Below are positions 1 through 8,123 of a DNA stretch of 64,000 bases, one piece after another. Each line of letters starts with the position of its first letter. The first letter of the stretch is position 1. Below the pieces are notes generated by a model. The model was not told the origin of the DNA, searched no databases, and worked only from the letters and a program-made list of their open reading frames with translations. Position numbers and translations under genes: made by a program. The stretch is from Streptomyces spinoverrucosus (GTDB lineage Bacteria > Actinomycetota > Actinomycetes > Streptomycetales > Streptomycetaceae): assembly GCF_015712165.1 (NCBI RefSeq), contig NZ_JADPZX010000001.1, forward strand, positions 868,001 to 932,000, read 5' to 3'.

Positions 1-675
1 ACCGACCACACCCGCGAGGCCTTCCGCAACGCACACCGGGTGTGGGACCTCGAACGAGCCCTCCATCTCCCGGGCGAGGGCGCGGTGCAGTCCCTGCTGC
101 TGCACGGCGACACCCTGGTGCGCCTGGCGAACGCCTACTACGCCACCGTCCACTTCCCGGCGACCGCGGCCCTCCTCGTCTGGCTGTACCTGCGGCGCCC
201 GGGCCACTACGTCTGGGCCCGCCGGGTGCTCGCCGCGGTCACCGCGGCCGCGCTGGTGCTGCATCTGACGTTCCCGCTCGCGCCGCCGCGGATGCTCGCG
301 GCGACGGGGCTGGTGGACACCGGGCGGGTGTACGGGCCGTCGGTGTACGGGTCGCCGGACACCGACACCCTGTCCAACCAGTTCGCGGCGATGCCCTCGC
401 TGCACTTCGGCTGGGCTCTGATGGTGGCGATCGGAATGATCGTCGCCACCCGGTCACGGTGGCGGTGGCTGTGGCTGCTGCACCCGCTGCTGACCCTGCT
501 GGTGATCGTGGGCACGGCGAACCACTTCTGGCTCGACGCGATCGTGGCGGGAGCGCTGCTCGGCGGCGCGCTGGCAGTGGTCCGTCCCCCGCACCGGACG
601 GCACCGAGACCCACGGACGACGCCCGGCACGTCGTACGGCCGAAGGCGCCCGCGCTCGTGGAGGCCGGCCGATGA
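1..675 (+). CDS. PAP2-superfamily phosphatase, 5' end outside window
   Basis: Partial gene: the frame is open from base 1 and the first GTG in view (40) has no convincing ribosome site, so the true start probably lies upstream. The visible 225 codons carry the C-terminal PAP2 motifs, MPSLHFGW (PSxH-type) and NHFWLDAIVAG (HxxxD-type), set between four to five hydrophobic segments. The family dephosphorylates lipid phosphates such as phosphatidate or isoprenyl diphosphate, or transfers phospho-inositol head groups, at the membrane; the substrate cannot be assigned here. The stop overlaps the next ATG (ATGA), so the DMT transporter is translationally coupled. The last 35 residues are polar and proline-rich, probably cytoplasmic. 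Confidence 0.85.
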   Translation, partial: TDHTREAFRNAHRVWDLERALHLPGEGAVQSLLLHGDTLVRLANAYYATVHFPATAALLVWLYLRRPGHYVWARRVLAAVTAAALVLHLTFPLAPPRMLAATGLVDTGRVYGPSVYGSPDTDTLSNQFAAMPSLHFGWALMVAIGMIVATRSRWRWLWLLHPLLTLLVIVGTANHFWLDAIVAGALLGGALAVVRPPHRTAPRPTDDARHVVRPKAPALVEAGR

Positions 676-1565
676 GCGCGACCGTGCTCGCCGTGGTGCT
701 GTCGCTGTTCTCCGCCGTCGCCTACGCGGCCGCCGCCGTCGCCCAGGAACGGCTCGCCGCCCGCTCCTCCGGCTCGGGGGTGCTGCGGCTGCTGGGCAGG
801 GCGGCGTGGTGGGTGTCGGTGGCACTGAACGCCTCCGGCGCGCTGCTGCACGTCGTCGCCCTGAAGTACGGCCCGCTCACGGTGGTGCAGCCGCTGGGGG
901 CGCTGACGCTGGTCGCGGCGGTGCCGATGGGGGCACGGCTCGCGGGGCGGCGGGTCAGCGCAGTGGAGTGGCGGGGCACCGCCTTCACCCTGGTCGGGTT
1001 GGGCGCGCTGCTGGTCATGGCGTCCGGGCCCGCGCCCGACGACGTGCTCGGCGTGAGCGAGGCGCTGGCCGTCGCGGGATCGGCGTCGGTGCTGATCGGC
1101 GCGCTGGCCTGGCCAGGCGCCCGGCCCGGCCTGCGGCACGCCACCGCGTCCGGGGTCGCCTCGGGGGTCGGCTCCGCCCTCACCCAGACGGTGACGGTGG
1201 CCGCGACGGACGACTCGGGGCCGCTGCTCAGCGCCCAGGTCGTCGGTGTGGCGCTGCTGGTCGCGGTGTTCGCGACCGGCGGCCTGCTGCTGTCCCAGAC
1301 CGCCTACCGGGGCGGGCTCGGCGGCCCGCTGGCGGTGGTGACGCTGAGCAACCCGGTGGCGGCCGCGGTGATCGGGCTCTCCCTGCTGGGCGAACGGCTC
1401 CAGGGCGGCGTGGCGGGCGTACTGGTGGCGCTCGCGGGGGCGCTGCTGGCGTCGTGGGGCGTGGTGCTGCTGTCCCGGACGGCACCGGACGACCGCCCGG
1501 CGATGCCCGGCCCGGAAACGCTGGTGCCCCGGCAACCGCGGCCGGGGCACCTGACGCCACTGTGA
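672..1565 (+). CDS. DMT-superfamily (EamA-like) membrane transporter
   Basis: A 297-residue, almost entirely hydrophobic protein with about ten predicted membrane segments in two similar halves (first from MSATVLAVVLSLFSAVAY, second from about residue 155), the layout of EamA/DMT drug-metabolite exporters. The segment VVALKYGPLTVVQPLGALTLV and its counterpart LGGPLAVVTLSNPVAAAVIGL resemble the repeated core of the family. The substrate is unknown. It starts at the ATG overlapping the PAP2 stop, so the two are co-translated. A short GCCGC/GCGGC hairpin lies just after the stop, before the convergent phospholipase gene. Confidence 0.9.
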   Translation: MSATVLAVVLSLFSAVAYAAAAVAQERLAARSSGSGVLRLLGRAAWWVSVALNASGALLHVVALKYGPLTVVQPLGALTLVAAVPMGARLAGRRVSAVEWRGTAFTLVGLGALLVMASGPAPDDVLGVSEALAVAGSASVLIGALAWPGARPGLRHATASGVASGVGSALTQTVTVAATDDSGPLLSAQVVGVALLVAVFATGGLLLSQTAYRGGLGGPLAVVTLSNPVAAAVIGLSLLGERLQGGVAGVLVALAGALLASWGVVLLSRTAPDDRPAMPGPETLVPRQPRPGHLTPL

Positions 1566-1584
1566 GCGCCGCTGCGAACGGCGG

Positions 1585-3636
1585 CTACTCCGTGATGATC
1601 GCCGGGTCGCTCACACCCGGGCGCCCGTTCTCGACGTGTCCCGCGAAGCGCCGCAGGAACGCCGGGTCGGCGTCGGACGTGACCGTCACGTCGTACCAGC
1701 GGCGGCTCGCCGACAGGTCGACGACGTGCTTGACCGTCGAACCGGGGCGCACCTTCAGGGTCTTCGTGCGGCCCGTGTAGCCGTTGGCCAGCTTCAGCTG
1801 CGCGGTGCCGGAGCCGGTGTTGGTGAAGGTGAGCACGACGTCGTCACCGAAGTGCCGGGCGGTGACCTCCGGGCCGGCCACCTTGTTCGCGCCCTTGAAG
1901 GCGCGCACGAAGCCGTTGGGGCCGTGCACGGTCAGGTCGTAGGAGCCCTTGGAGTACGCCGAGTTCCAGGTGTCGGAGATGCTCTTGCCGGCCTCGGTGG
2001 TGTACTGCCAGGGCCCGTCGGTGCGGTTGCCGGAGGTGACCAGGAACGCGGCACCGGCCTTGGCGCCGGAGGCGAAGGTCAGCGTGAACTTCCCGGTGGC
2101 CGCGTCCACCGCACCGTCGACCAGCGGGGCGTACTTCAGCGGGCGGGCCCGGCGCAGGCCCCGCTCCTGCTTCGGCATGTCCGGGTCGGCCGGCGGCGTC
2201 GGCCGGTAGTCGGGGTGGCGCTCGCGGTCCGGCGGCTCGTAGGCGTCGGTGTCGGGCAGCGCGGTCGGCTTGGTGTCCTTGCGGGAGAAGTCGAACGCCG
2301 ACGTCAGGTCACCGCAGATGGCGCGCCGCCAGGGCGAGATGTTCGGCTCCTCGACGCCGAAGCGGCGCTCCATGAAGCGGACGATCGAGGTGTGGTCGAG
2401 GGTCTCGGAGCAGACGTAACCGCCCTTGCTCCACGGCGAGACGACCAGCATCGGCACGCGCGGGCCGAGACCGTAGGGGCCGGCTGGGCGCTTGCTGTCG
2501 CCCGGGTAGAGGTCCAGGGAGACGTCGACCGTGGACTTGCCCTGCGCGGCGGACTTCGGCGGCAGCGGCGGCACCACGTGGTCGAAGAAGCCGTCGTTCT
2601 CGTCGTACGTGATGAACAGGGCCGTCTTCGCCCACACCTCGGGGTTGGAGGTGAGCGCGTCCAGGACCTTGGCGATGTACCAGGCGCCGTAGTTCGTCGG
2701 CCAGTTGGAGTGCTCGGTGAAGGCCTCGGGGGCGGCGATCCAGGAGATCTGCGGCAGCCGGTCGGCCTTGACGTCCGCCAGGAGCTGGTCGAAGTAGCCG
2801 TCGCCGTTCTTGACGTCGGTGCCGGTGCGGGCCTTGTCGTACCAGGGGTCGCCGGGCTTGGCGTTCCGGTACTTGTTGAAGTACAGCAGCGAGTTGTCGC
2901 CGTAGTTGCCGCGGTAGGCGTCGTTGATCCAGCCCCACGAGCCGGCCGCGTCCAGGCCGTCGCCGATGTCCTGGTAGATCTTCCAGGAGATGCCGGCCTG
3001 CTCCAGACGCTCGGGGTACGTCGTCCAGTCGTAGCCCAGCTCGTCGTTGCCGAGGACCGGGCCGCCGCCCTTGCCGTCGTTGCCCGTGTAGCCGGACCAC
3101 ATGTAGTAGCGGTTCGGGTCGGTGGAGCCGATGAACGAGCAGTGGTAGGCGTCGCACACCGTGAAGGTGTCGGCGAGGGCGTAGTGGAACGGGATGTCCT
3201 CGCGGGTCAGGTACGCCATGGTCGTGGTGCCCTTGGCGGGCAGCCACTTGTCGTACTTGCCCCCGTTGTAGGCCTGCTGGCCGTCGTTCCAGCCGTGCGG
3301 CAGGCCCTCCAGGAACTGCATACCGAGGTCGTCGGCGTCCGGGTGGAAGGGCAGCACTTCCTTGCCGCCGTCCGCCTGGTGCCAGATCGACTTGCCGTTG
3401 TCGAGCGTCACGGGGCGCGGGTCCCCGAAGCCGCGGACGCCGCGCAGCCTGCCGAAGTAGTGGTCAAAGGAACGGTTCTCCTGCATCAGGACGACGATGT
3501 GCTCGACGTCCTCGATCGTCCCCTTGCGGTGGTTGGCCGGCAGTGCGGCGGCCCGCTCGATGCTGCTCGCCAGGGCGGTGAAGGCCGTGGTGGCCCCCGC
3601 GATCTGGAGGAACTTGCGCCGGTTGACTTCGGGCAT
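1585..3636 (-). CDS. Tat-exported phosphocholine-preferring phospholipase C
   Basis: 683 residues. A twin-arginine signal (NRRKFLQ at residues 5-11) precedes a hydrophobic stretch ending near residue 32. The phosphoesterase/AcpA-PLC domain starts at the conserved ENRSFDHYFG (53-62), and the domain's other landmark blocks (LTREDIPFHYALADTFTVCD, GSTDPNRYYMWSG, FITYDENDGFFDHV) are all present. The last 180 residues form two beta-rich repeats like the DUF756 C-terminal domains of bacterial phospholipase C. Function: cleavage of phosphatidylcholine-type lipids outside the cell, releasing phosphorylcholine. It stands alone; 141 bp of 5' sequence contain a GAGGT ribosome site but no obvious Pho-box repeats. 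Confidence 0.95.
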   Translation of the reverse strand: MPEVNRRKFLQIAGATTAFTALASSIERAAALPANHRKGTIEDVEHIVVLMQENRSFDHYFGRLRGVRGFGDPRPVTLDNGKSIWHQADGGKEVLPFHPDADDLGMQFLEGLPHGWNDGQQAYNGGKYDKWLPAKGTTTMAYLTREDIPFHYALADTFTVCDAYHCSFIGSTDPNRYYMWSGYTGNDGKGGGPVLGNDELGYDWTTYPERLEQAGISWKIYQDIGDGLDAAGSWGWINDAYRGNYGDNSLLYFNKYRNAKPGDPWYDKARTGTDVKNGDGYFDQLLADVKADRLPQISWIAAPEAFTEHSNWPTNYGAWYIAKVLDALTSNPEVWAKTALFITYDENDGFFDHVVPPLPPKSAAQGKSTVDVSLDLYPGDSKRPAGPYGLGPRVPMLVVSPWSKGGYVCSETLDHTSIVRFMERRFGVEEPNISPWRRAICGDLTSAFDFSRKDTKPTALPDTDAYEPPDRERHPDYRPTPPADPDMPKQERGLRRARPLKYAPLVDGAVDAATGKFTLTFASGAKAGAAFLVTSGNRTDGPWQYTTEAGKSISDTWNSAYSKGSYDLTVHGPNGFVRAFKGANKVAGPEVTARHFGDDVVLTFTNTGSGTAQLKLANGYTGRTKTLKVRPGSTVKHVVDLSASRRWYDVTVTSDADPAFLRRFAGHVENGRPGVSDPAIITE

Positions 3637-3777
3637 GAGTGAGGGACCTCTCGTCCTGAGGGAGTTCTACCGGCCGGGTGATGACGGAATGCGCGCGGAA
3701 GGAGTGTTCCAAGAGCACCAAACGTCAGGGAAGGGTCTGATGGCGCCCTTGTGAAAGTCGTGAGTACGCGGGGTGCG

Positions 3778-4605
3778 TCAGGGAGTGTCTCCGTCATTCC
3801 GGGCGTCATGTGGCGAAACGGCACGGGCCTCCCGGGTGCCGCGCAGGTCGGCCTCGATCCGGGCCACCGTGGCCCGCAGATGTGGCAGCAGATCCCGGCG
3901 TACGGAGGCGACCGACGTACGGCCGGCGTGCACGGCGATGTTCACGGCGGCGACGACCGTCCCGTCCCGGTCGCGCACCGGCGCGGCCACCGAGCGCAGC
4001 CCTTCCTCCAGTTCCTGGTCGACGAGCGCGTAGCCCTGCCGGCGCACCCGGCGCAGTTCGGCGCGCAGGGCGTCCGGCGAGGTGATCGTGCGGCCGGTCA
4101 GCGGACGCAGCTCGGCGCGGGCCAGCCGGGCGTCGAGCTCCTCCTCGGGCAGATGCGCGACGATCACCCGGCCCACCGAGGTGACGTGCGCCGGGAAACG
4201 GGTCCCCACGGTGATCGTCTCGGACATGATCCGGCGGGCCGGGACCCGCGCCACGTACACCACCTCGTCACCGTCCAGCACGCACAGCGAGGACGACTCC
4301 CGCAGTTCGGCGACGAGCCGCTCCAGATGCGGGGTGGCGAGCTGCGGCAGGGTGAGCCCGGCGAGGTAGGAGTAGCCGAGTTCCAGCACCCGTGGGGTGA
4401 GCCGGAAGAGGCGGCCGTCGGTGTGGACGTAGCCGAGGTCGACCAGGGTCAGCAGCAGCCGGCGGGCGGCGGCGCGGGTGAGTCCGCAGGCACGGGCGAC
4501 CTCGCTGAGGGTGCGGGCGGGATGCTCGGCGTCGAAGGAGCGGATCACCGCGAGGCCGCGTTCGAAGGACCTCACGAAGTGCGGTGCGCGGACTGCGGCG
4601 GACAT
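3778..4605 (-). CDS. IclR-family regulator (PcaR/PobR-like)
   Basis: 275 residues from the ATG at 4605; an upstream in-frame extension to 4785 lacks a ribosome site and family-like sequence, so it was not used. It has an N-terminal winged helix-turn-helix (about 10-75, TLSEVARACGLTRAAARR) and a C-terminal IclR effector domain (about 90-265). The opening HFVRSFERGLAVIRSF is typical of the PcaR/PcaU/PobR branch that senses aromatic acids. It is divergent from the ABC importer beginning at 4773 and most likely controls it and itself through inverted repeats in the 167-bp gap. The aromatic-effector assignment is by family only. Confidence 0.93.
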   Translation of the reverse strand: MSAAVRAPHFVRSFERGLAVIRSFDAEHPARTLSEVARACGLTRAAARRLLLTLVDLGYVHTDGRLFRLTPRVLELGYSYLAGLTLPQLATPHLERLVAELRESSSLCVLDGDEVVYVARVPARRIMSETITVGTRFPAHVTSVGRVIVAHLPEEELDARLARAELRPLTGRTITSPDALRAELRRVRRQGYALVDQELEEGLRSVAAPVRDRDGTVVAAVNIAVHAGRTSVASVRRDLLPHLRATVARIEADLRGTREARAVSPHDARNDGDTP

Positions 4606-4634
4606 GGTCGCCTCCCGTGATGGATTGTCAACAA

Positions 4635-4726
4635 CCTTGTACGACAAGGGCATTGACCCGACGGTCGTGGTGGTTCTACTTTCCGGCTGAGTACCGAATG
4701 AGCACCACTGTGCGCTGTGCGCACAG
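4635..4726. promoter_or_regulatory. Divergent IclR/ABC promoter with two inverted repeats
   Basis: Three elements are visible. CCTTGT-N3-ACAAGG at 4635-4649 has 6-bp perfect arms. A plus-strand promoter candidate, TTGACC (4653-4658)-N18-TACTTT (4677-4682), follows at once. CTGTGCGC-TGT-GCGCACAG at 4708-4726 has 8-bp perfect arms and would sit roughly +18 to +36. The first repeat abuts the -35, the second lies in the leader, so both are plausible IclR operators. Function is inferred from position only. Confidence 0.5.
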
Positions 4727-4772
4727 CCTGTCGGAACACCGTTGCCCGTGCGTTGCCCGTACAGGAGGAGCC

Positions 4773-5741
4773 ATGCGTCGTCCACTCGCCGGTCTCATCG
4801 CCGGTGCCCTGCTGCTCGTCACGGCGGCCTGCGGCGCCTCCGACGACTCCGCGTCGCCCGGGAGTTCCGGCTCCGGCGGCATCACCACGGTCAAGGTGGG
4901 GCTGATCCCCATCGTCGACGTGGCCCCGCTCTACCTCGGCCAGCAGCGGGGCATCTTCGCCAAGCACGGCCTGAAACTGGAGATGAGCCCGGCACAGGGC
5001 GGCGCCGCGATCGTGCCCGGAGTGGTCAGCGGCCAGTTCCAGTTCGGGTTCTCCAACATGACCTCGCTGATGATCGCCCAGTCCACGAACGTGCCCGTCC
5101 AGGCCGTCGTCAACGGCATCGCCTCGACCGGCGTGCGGGGCAAGGACTTCGGCGCCATCACCGTGCAGCAGGACAGCGACATCAGGACGGCGAAGGACCT
5201 TCAGGGCAGGAAGGTCGCCATCAACACGCTGAAGAACATCAACGAGACCGCCGTGCGGGCCTCGGTCACCAAGGCGGGCGGCGACCCGGACCAGGTGGAG
5301 TTCGTCGAGCTGGCCTTCGACCAGATGCCGGCCGCCCTCGACGGCGGGCGGATCGACGCCGCCATGGTCGTCGAACCGGCGCTCGCCACCGTCAAGAGCC
5401 AGGGCGGCCGCGAGATCACCTCGCCGTTCATCGACGTGGCGCCGGACCTCACCATCGCCATGTACTTCACCTCGACGCGGTACGCGCAGCAGAACCCTCA
5501 GGTCGTGAAGAAGTTCCAGGACGCCACCGCCGAGTCCCTCGCGTACGCCGACTCCCACCCGCAGGAGGTCCGCGAGATCGTCACCACGTACACCAAGATC
5601 CCGCCGGACGTGCTGGAGCAGGTGACCCTGCCGAAGTGGCCGGCGGAGCCGAACCGCGCCTCCATCGAGGCGCTGATGAAGCTCGGCCAGGCCGACGGCC
5701 TGTTCAAGTCCACCCCTGACCTGGACAAGCTGCTGCCGTGA
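4773..5741 (+). CDS. ABC substrate-binding lipoprotein, NMT1/SsuA-TauA type
   Basis: 322 residues from the ATG at 4773, behind a strong AGGAGGA site; the frame is open further upstream but the lipoprotein signal fixes the start. Lipobox VTAAC places the acylated cysteine at residue 20. The mature part shows NMT1/THI5-like features: KVGLIPIVDVAPLYLGQQRGIFAKHGL near the start, then GQFQFGFSNMTSL and LQGRKVAINTLKN. Relatives capture sulfonates, nitrate, thiamine precursors or aromatic acids such as phthalate. First gene of a four-gene importer with a PcaR-like regulator next to it, which mildly favours an organic acid ligand; the substrate is otherwise open. Confidence 0.93.
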   Translation: MRRPLAGLIAGALLLVTAACGASDDSASPGSSGSGGITTVKVGLIPIVDVAPLYLGQQRGIFAKHGLKLEMSPAQGGAAIVPGVVSGQFQFGFSNMTSLMIAQSTNVPVQAVVNGIASTGVRGKDFGAITVQQDSDIRTAKDLQGRKVAINTLKNINETAVRASVTKAGGDPDQVEFVELAFDQMPAALDGGRIDAAMVVEPALATVKSQGGREITSPFIDVAPDLTIAMYFTSTRYAQQNPQVVKKFQDATAESLAYADSHPQEVREIVTTYTKIPPDVLEQVTLPKWPAEPNRASIEALMKLGQADGLFKSTPDLDKLLP

Positions 5742-6511
5742 GGGCCACGAACGCCGCACTGGGCGCGGCCGGGCTCGCGGCCTTCCTCGCCCTGGGCGAG
5801 GCGGTGCCGCGCCTAGGCCTGGTCGAGGACGCCTACTTCCCGCCCACCAGCCGCATCGCCGACGCCCTCGGCGCGGAGCTCGCGGAGGGCACCTTCTGGA
5901 CGGCCCTCGGCGACACCCTCACCGGCTGGGCGCTCGGCCTCGCGATCGCGGTGGGCGCCGGAATCCTGGCCGGGGTGGTGCTCTCGATCGTGCCGTATCT
6001 GCGCGAGGCGACGGCCTCGACGATCGAGTTCCTGCGCCCGATCCCGTCCGTGGCGCTGATCCCGCTCGCCGTCCTGCTCTACGGCACGGAGCTCCGCTCG
6101 GTCCTCCTCCTCGTCGTGTACGCCGCGTTCTGGCAGGTACTGATCCAGGTCCTGTACGGCGTCCAGGACGTCGACCCCGTCGCCGACGAGACGGCACGGT
6201 CGTACGGTCTCGGCACCTGGGCCCGCATCCGGCACGTGCTGTGGCCGAGCGCGCTGCCGTACGTCATGACCGGCGTGCGACTGGCCGCGGCCGTCGCGCT
6301 GATCCTCGCCCTCACCGCCGAACTCGTCATCGGCGCCCCGGGTCTGGGCGCGCGCATCGCGGTCGCGCAGACCTCGCAGGCGGTGCCAGAGATGTACGCG
6401 CTGATCGTGGTCACGGGTCTGCTCGGGCTGCTGATCAACGTGGGCGCGCGGACGGTGGAGCGGCGGGCGCTGGCCTGGCACCAGTCGGTGCGCGGGGAGG
6501 TGACGGTGTGA
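5738..6511 (+). CDS. ABC transporter permease 1 (SsuC/TauC-like)
   Basis: 257 residues, six membrane segments, with the binding-protein-dependent permease signature ETARSYGLGTWARIRHVLWPSALPYV (EAA loop) in the last third. It starts at a GTG overlapping the binding-protein stop (GTGA), so translation is coupled. Together with the second permease it would form a heterodimeric channel; most sulfonate/nitrate-type importers use a homodimer, so the two-permease arrangement is a small departure. Confidence 0.93.
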   Translation: MRATNAALGAAGLAAFLALGEAVPRLGLVEDAYFPPTSRIADALGAELAEGTFWTALGDTLTGWALGLAIAVGAGILAGVVLSIVPYLREATASTIEFLRPIPSVALIPLAVLLYGTELRSVLLLVVYAAFWQVLIQVLYGVQDVDPVADETARSYGLGTWARIRHVLWPSALPYVMTGVRLAAAVALILALTAELVIGAPGLGARIAVAQTSQAVPEMYALIVVTGLLGLLINVGARTVERRALAWHQSVRGEVTV

Positions 6512-7287
6512 GCCGCGTCCTGCCGCGTCTCGTCCTGGTGGTCGCCCTGCCCGCCGTACTCGTCACGGTGTGGTGGCTGGCCTCCGCCGGGAGTACGAAC
6601 GTGTACTGGCCGCCGCTGCGGACGATCCTTCAGGCGTTTCCTGACGTGTGGACCGGCGAGCGGCTGCGGGCCGACGTGCTGCCCAGCCTGCTGCGGCTGG
6701 CGGGCGGGTACGCGACGGCGGCCGTGGTGGGCGTGGCGCTGGGCACGCTGATCGGGTCGTCCCCGTGGGTGCGGGCGGTGTGCGAGCCGGTCCTGGAGTT
6801 TCTGCGGGCGGTCCCGCCACCCGTGCTCGTGCCGGTCATCATGCTGTTCGCGGGTATCGGCGACATCATGAAGGTCGCGGTCATCGCGAGCGGCTGTGTC
6901 TGGCCGGTCCTGCTCAACACCGTCGAGGGCGTGCGGGCGGTGGACGCGGTGACGGCTCAGACGGCCCGCTCGTACGGCATCACGGGCGTGGCCCGGCTGC
7001 GGCACGTGGTGCTGCGCTCGGCGAGCCCGCAGATCTTCGCGGGACTGCGGCAGGCGCTGTCCGTCGGGATCATCCTCATGGTCATCAGCGAGATGTTCGC
7101 CGCGAGCAACGGGCTCGGCTTCACCATCGTGCAGTTCCAGCGCGGCTTCGCGATCCCCGACATGTGGACCGGGATCCTGCTTCTCGGGCTGCTCGGCTTT
7201 CTGCTCTCCGTGGTCTTCCGATTGGTCGAGCGGCGGGCGCTCGGCTGGTACCACGGGCTGCGCGCATCCTCCCGGCGGTCCCGGTGA
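6508..7287 (+). CDS. ABC transporter permease 2 (SsuC/TauC-like)
   Basis: 259 residues from the GTG at 6508, which overlaps the previous stop by 4 nt; the frame is open farther upstream but that part is antisense-like sequence inside permease 1. Six membrane segments and an EAA loop (AQTARSYGITGVARLRHVVLRSASPQI) identify it. It is related to, but clearly different from, the first permease, so the pair looks like an old duplication forming a heterodimer. Confidence 0.93.
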   Translation: MSRVLPRLVLVVALPAVLVTVWWLASAGSTNVYWPPLRTILQAFPDVWTGERLRADVLPSLLRLAGGYATAAVVGVALGTLIGSSPWVRAVCEPVLEFLRAVPPPVLVPVIMLFAGIGDIMKVAVIASGCVWPVLLNTVEGVRAVDAVTAQTARSYGITGVARLRHVVLRSASPQIFAGLRQALSVGIILMVISEMFAASNGLGFTIVQFQRGFAIPDMWTGILLLGLLGFLLSVVFRLVERRALGWYHGLRASSRRSR

Positions 7288-7307
7288 CCCATCCGAAAGG
7301 GCGGACC

Positions 7308-8123
7308 ATGCTCGACGTACGCGGACTGAAGAAGGTGTACGAGGGGTCCGGACGGCGCGTGGAGGCGGTGCGCGACCTCACCTTCACCGTCGAGGCCGGT
7401 GAACTGGTCTGCCTCGTCGGCCCGTCCGGCTGCGGCAAGACGACCCTGCTGAAGTGCGTGGGCGGGCTGCTCACGCCGACGGCCGGCCAGGTGCGGCTGG
7501 CGGGACGGGCGGTGAGCGGGCCGCCGCCCGGGATGGCGTTCGTGTTCCAGGAGTACGGGCGGAGCCTGTTCCCCTGGATGCGGGTCGGTGAGAACGTCGA
7601 ACTGCCGTTGAAACAGAAGGGCTTGAGCAAGCGGGATCGTCGCGCACTGGTCGCGGACGCGCTCGACTCGGTCGGGCTCACGGAGGCCGCCGGGGCGTAT
7701 CCCTGGCAGTTGTCCGGCGGTATGCAGCAGCGGGTGGCCATCGCCCGGGCGCTGGCGTACGAGCCGGACGTGCTGCTGATGGACGAGCCGTTCGCGGCGG
7801 TGGACGCGCAGACCCGGGCCGACCTGGAGGATCTGGTGCGGCGGCTGTGGCGGGAGCGCGGGATGACGATCCTGTTCGTCACCCACGACATCGACGAGGC
7901 CGTGTACCTCGGTCAACGGGTGCTCGTGCTGTCCGCCTCCCCCACCGTCGTACAGGAGCAGCTGAAGGTCGATCTGCCGGACGCGCGCGACCAGGTGCGC
8001 ACACGGGTGTCCCCGCGCTTCGCCGACCTGCGCACCCATGTGTACGAGCAGGTGCAGGCGGCGAAGCGCGGGGTGTCCGTGGCCAAGAGGGAGGCTAGGA
8101 CAGATACGCCTCCACCTCACTGA
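7308..8123 (+). CDS. ABC transporter ATPase (SsuB/TauB-like)
   Basis: 271 residues from the ATG at 7308, which has a GAAAGG site; a GTG at 7284 overlapping the previous stop would add eight residues and is a real alternative. Walker A GPSGCGKTT (38-46), Q-loop FVFQEYG, signature LSGGMQQ (135-141), Walker B VLLMDEP (155-161) and H-loop FVTHD are all intact. It energises the importer encoded by the three genes before it. Its last 29 bp overlap the end of the convergent secreted hydrolase gene. Confidence 0.95.
   Translation: MLDVRGLKKVYEGSGRRVEAVRDLTFTVEAGELVCLVGPSGCGKTTLLKCVGGLLTPTAGQVRLAGRAVSGPPPGMAFVFQEYGRSLFPWMRVGENVELPLKQKGLSKRDRRALVADALDSVGLTEAAGAYPWQLSGGMQQRVAIARALAYEPDVLLMDEPFAAVDAQTRADLEDLVRRLWRERGMTILFVTHDIDEAVYLGQRVLVLSASPTVVQEQLKVDLPDARDQVRTRVSPRFADLRTHVYEQVQAAKRGVSVAKREARTDTPPPH

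Noticed and set aside
3637..3777. Pho-box control of the phospholipase C gene
   Set aside because: No pair of GTTCACC-like direct repeats could be found in the 141-bp upstream region.
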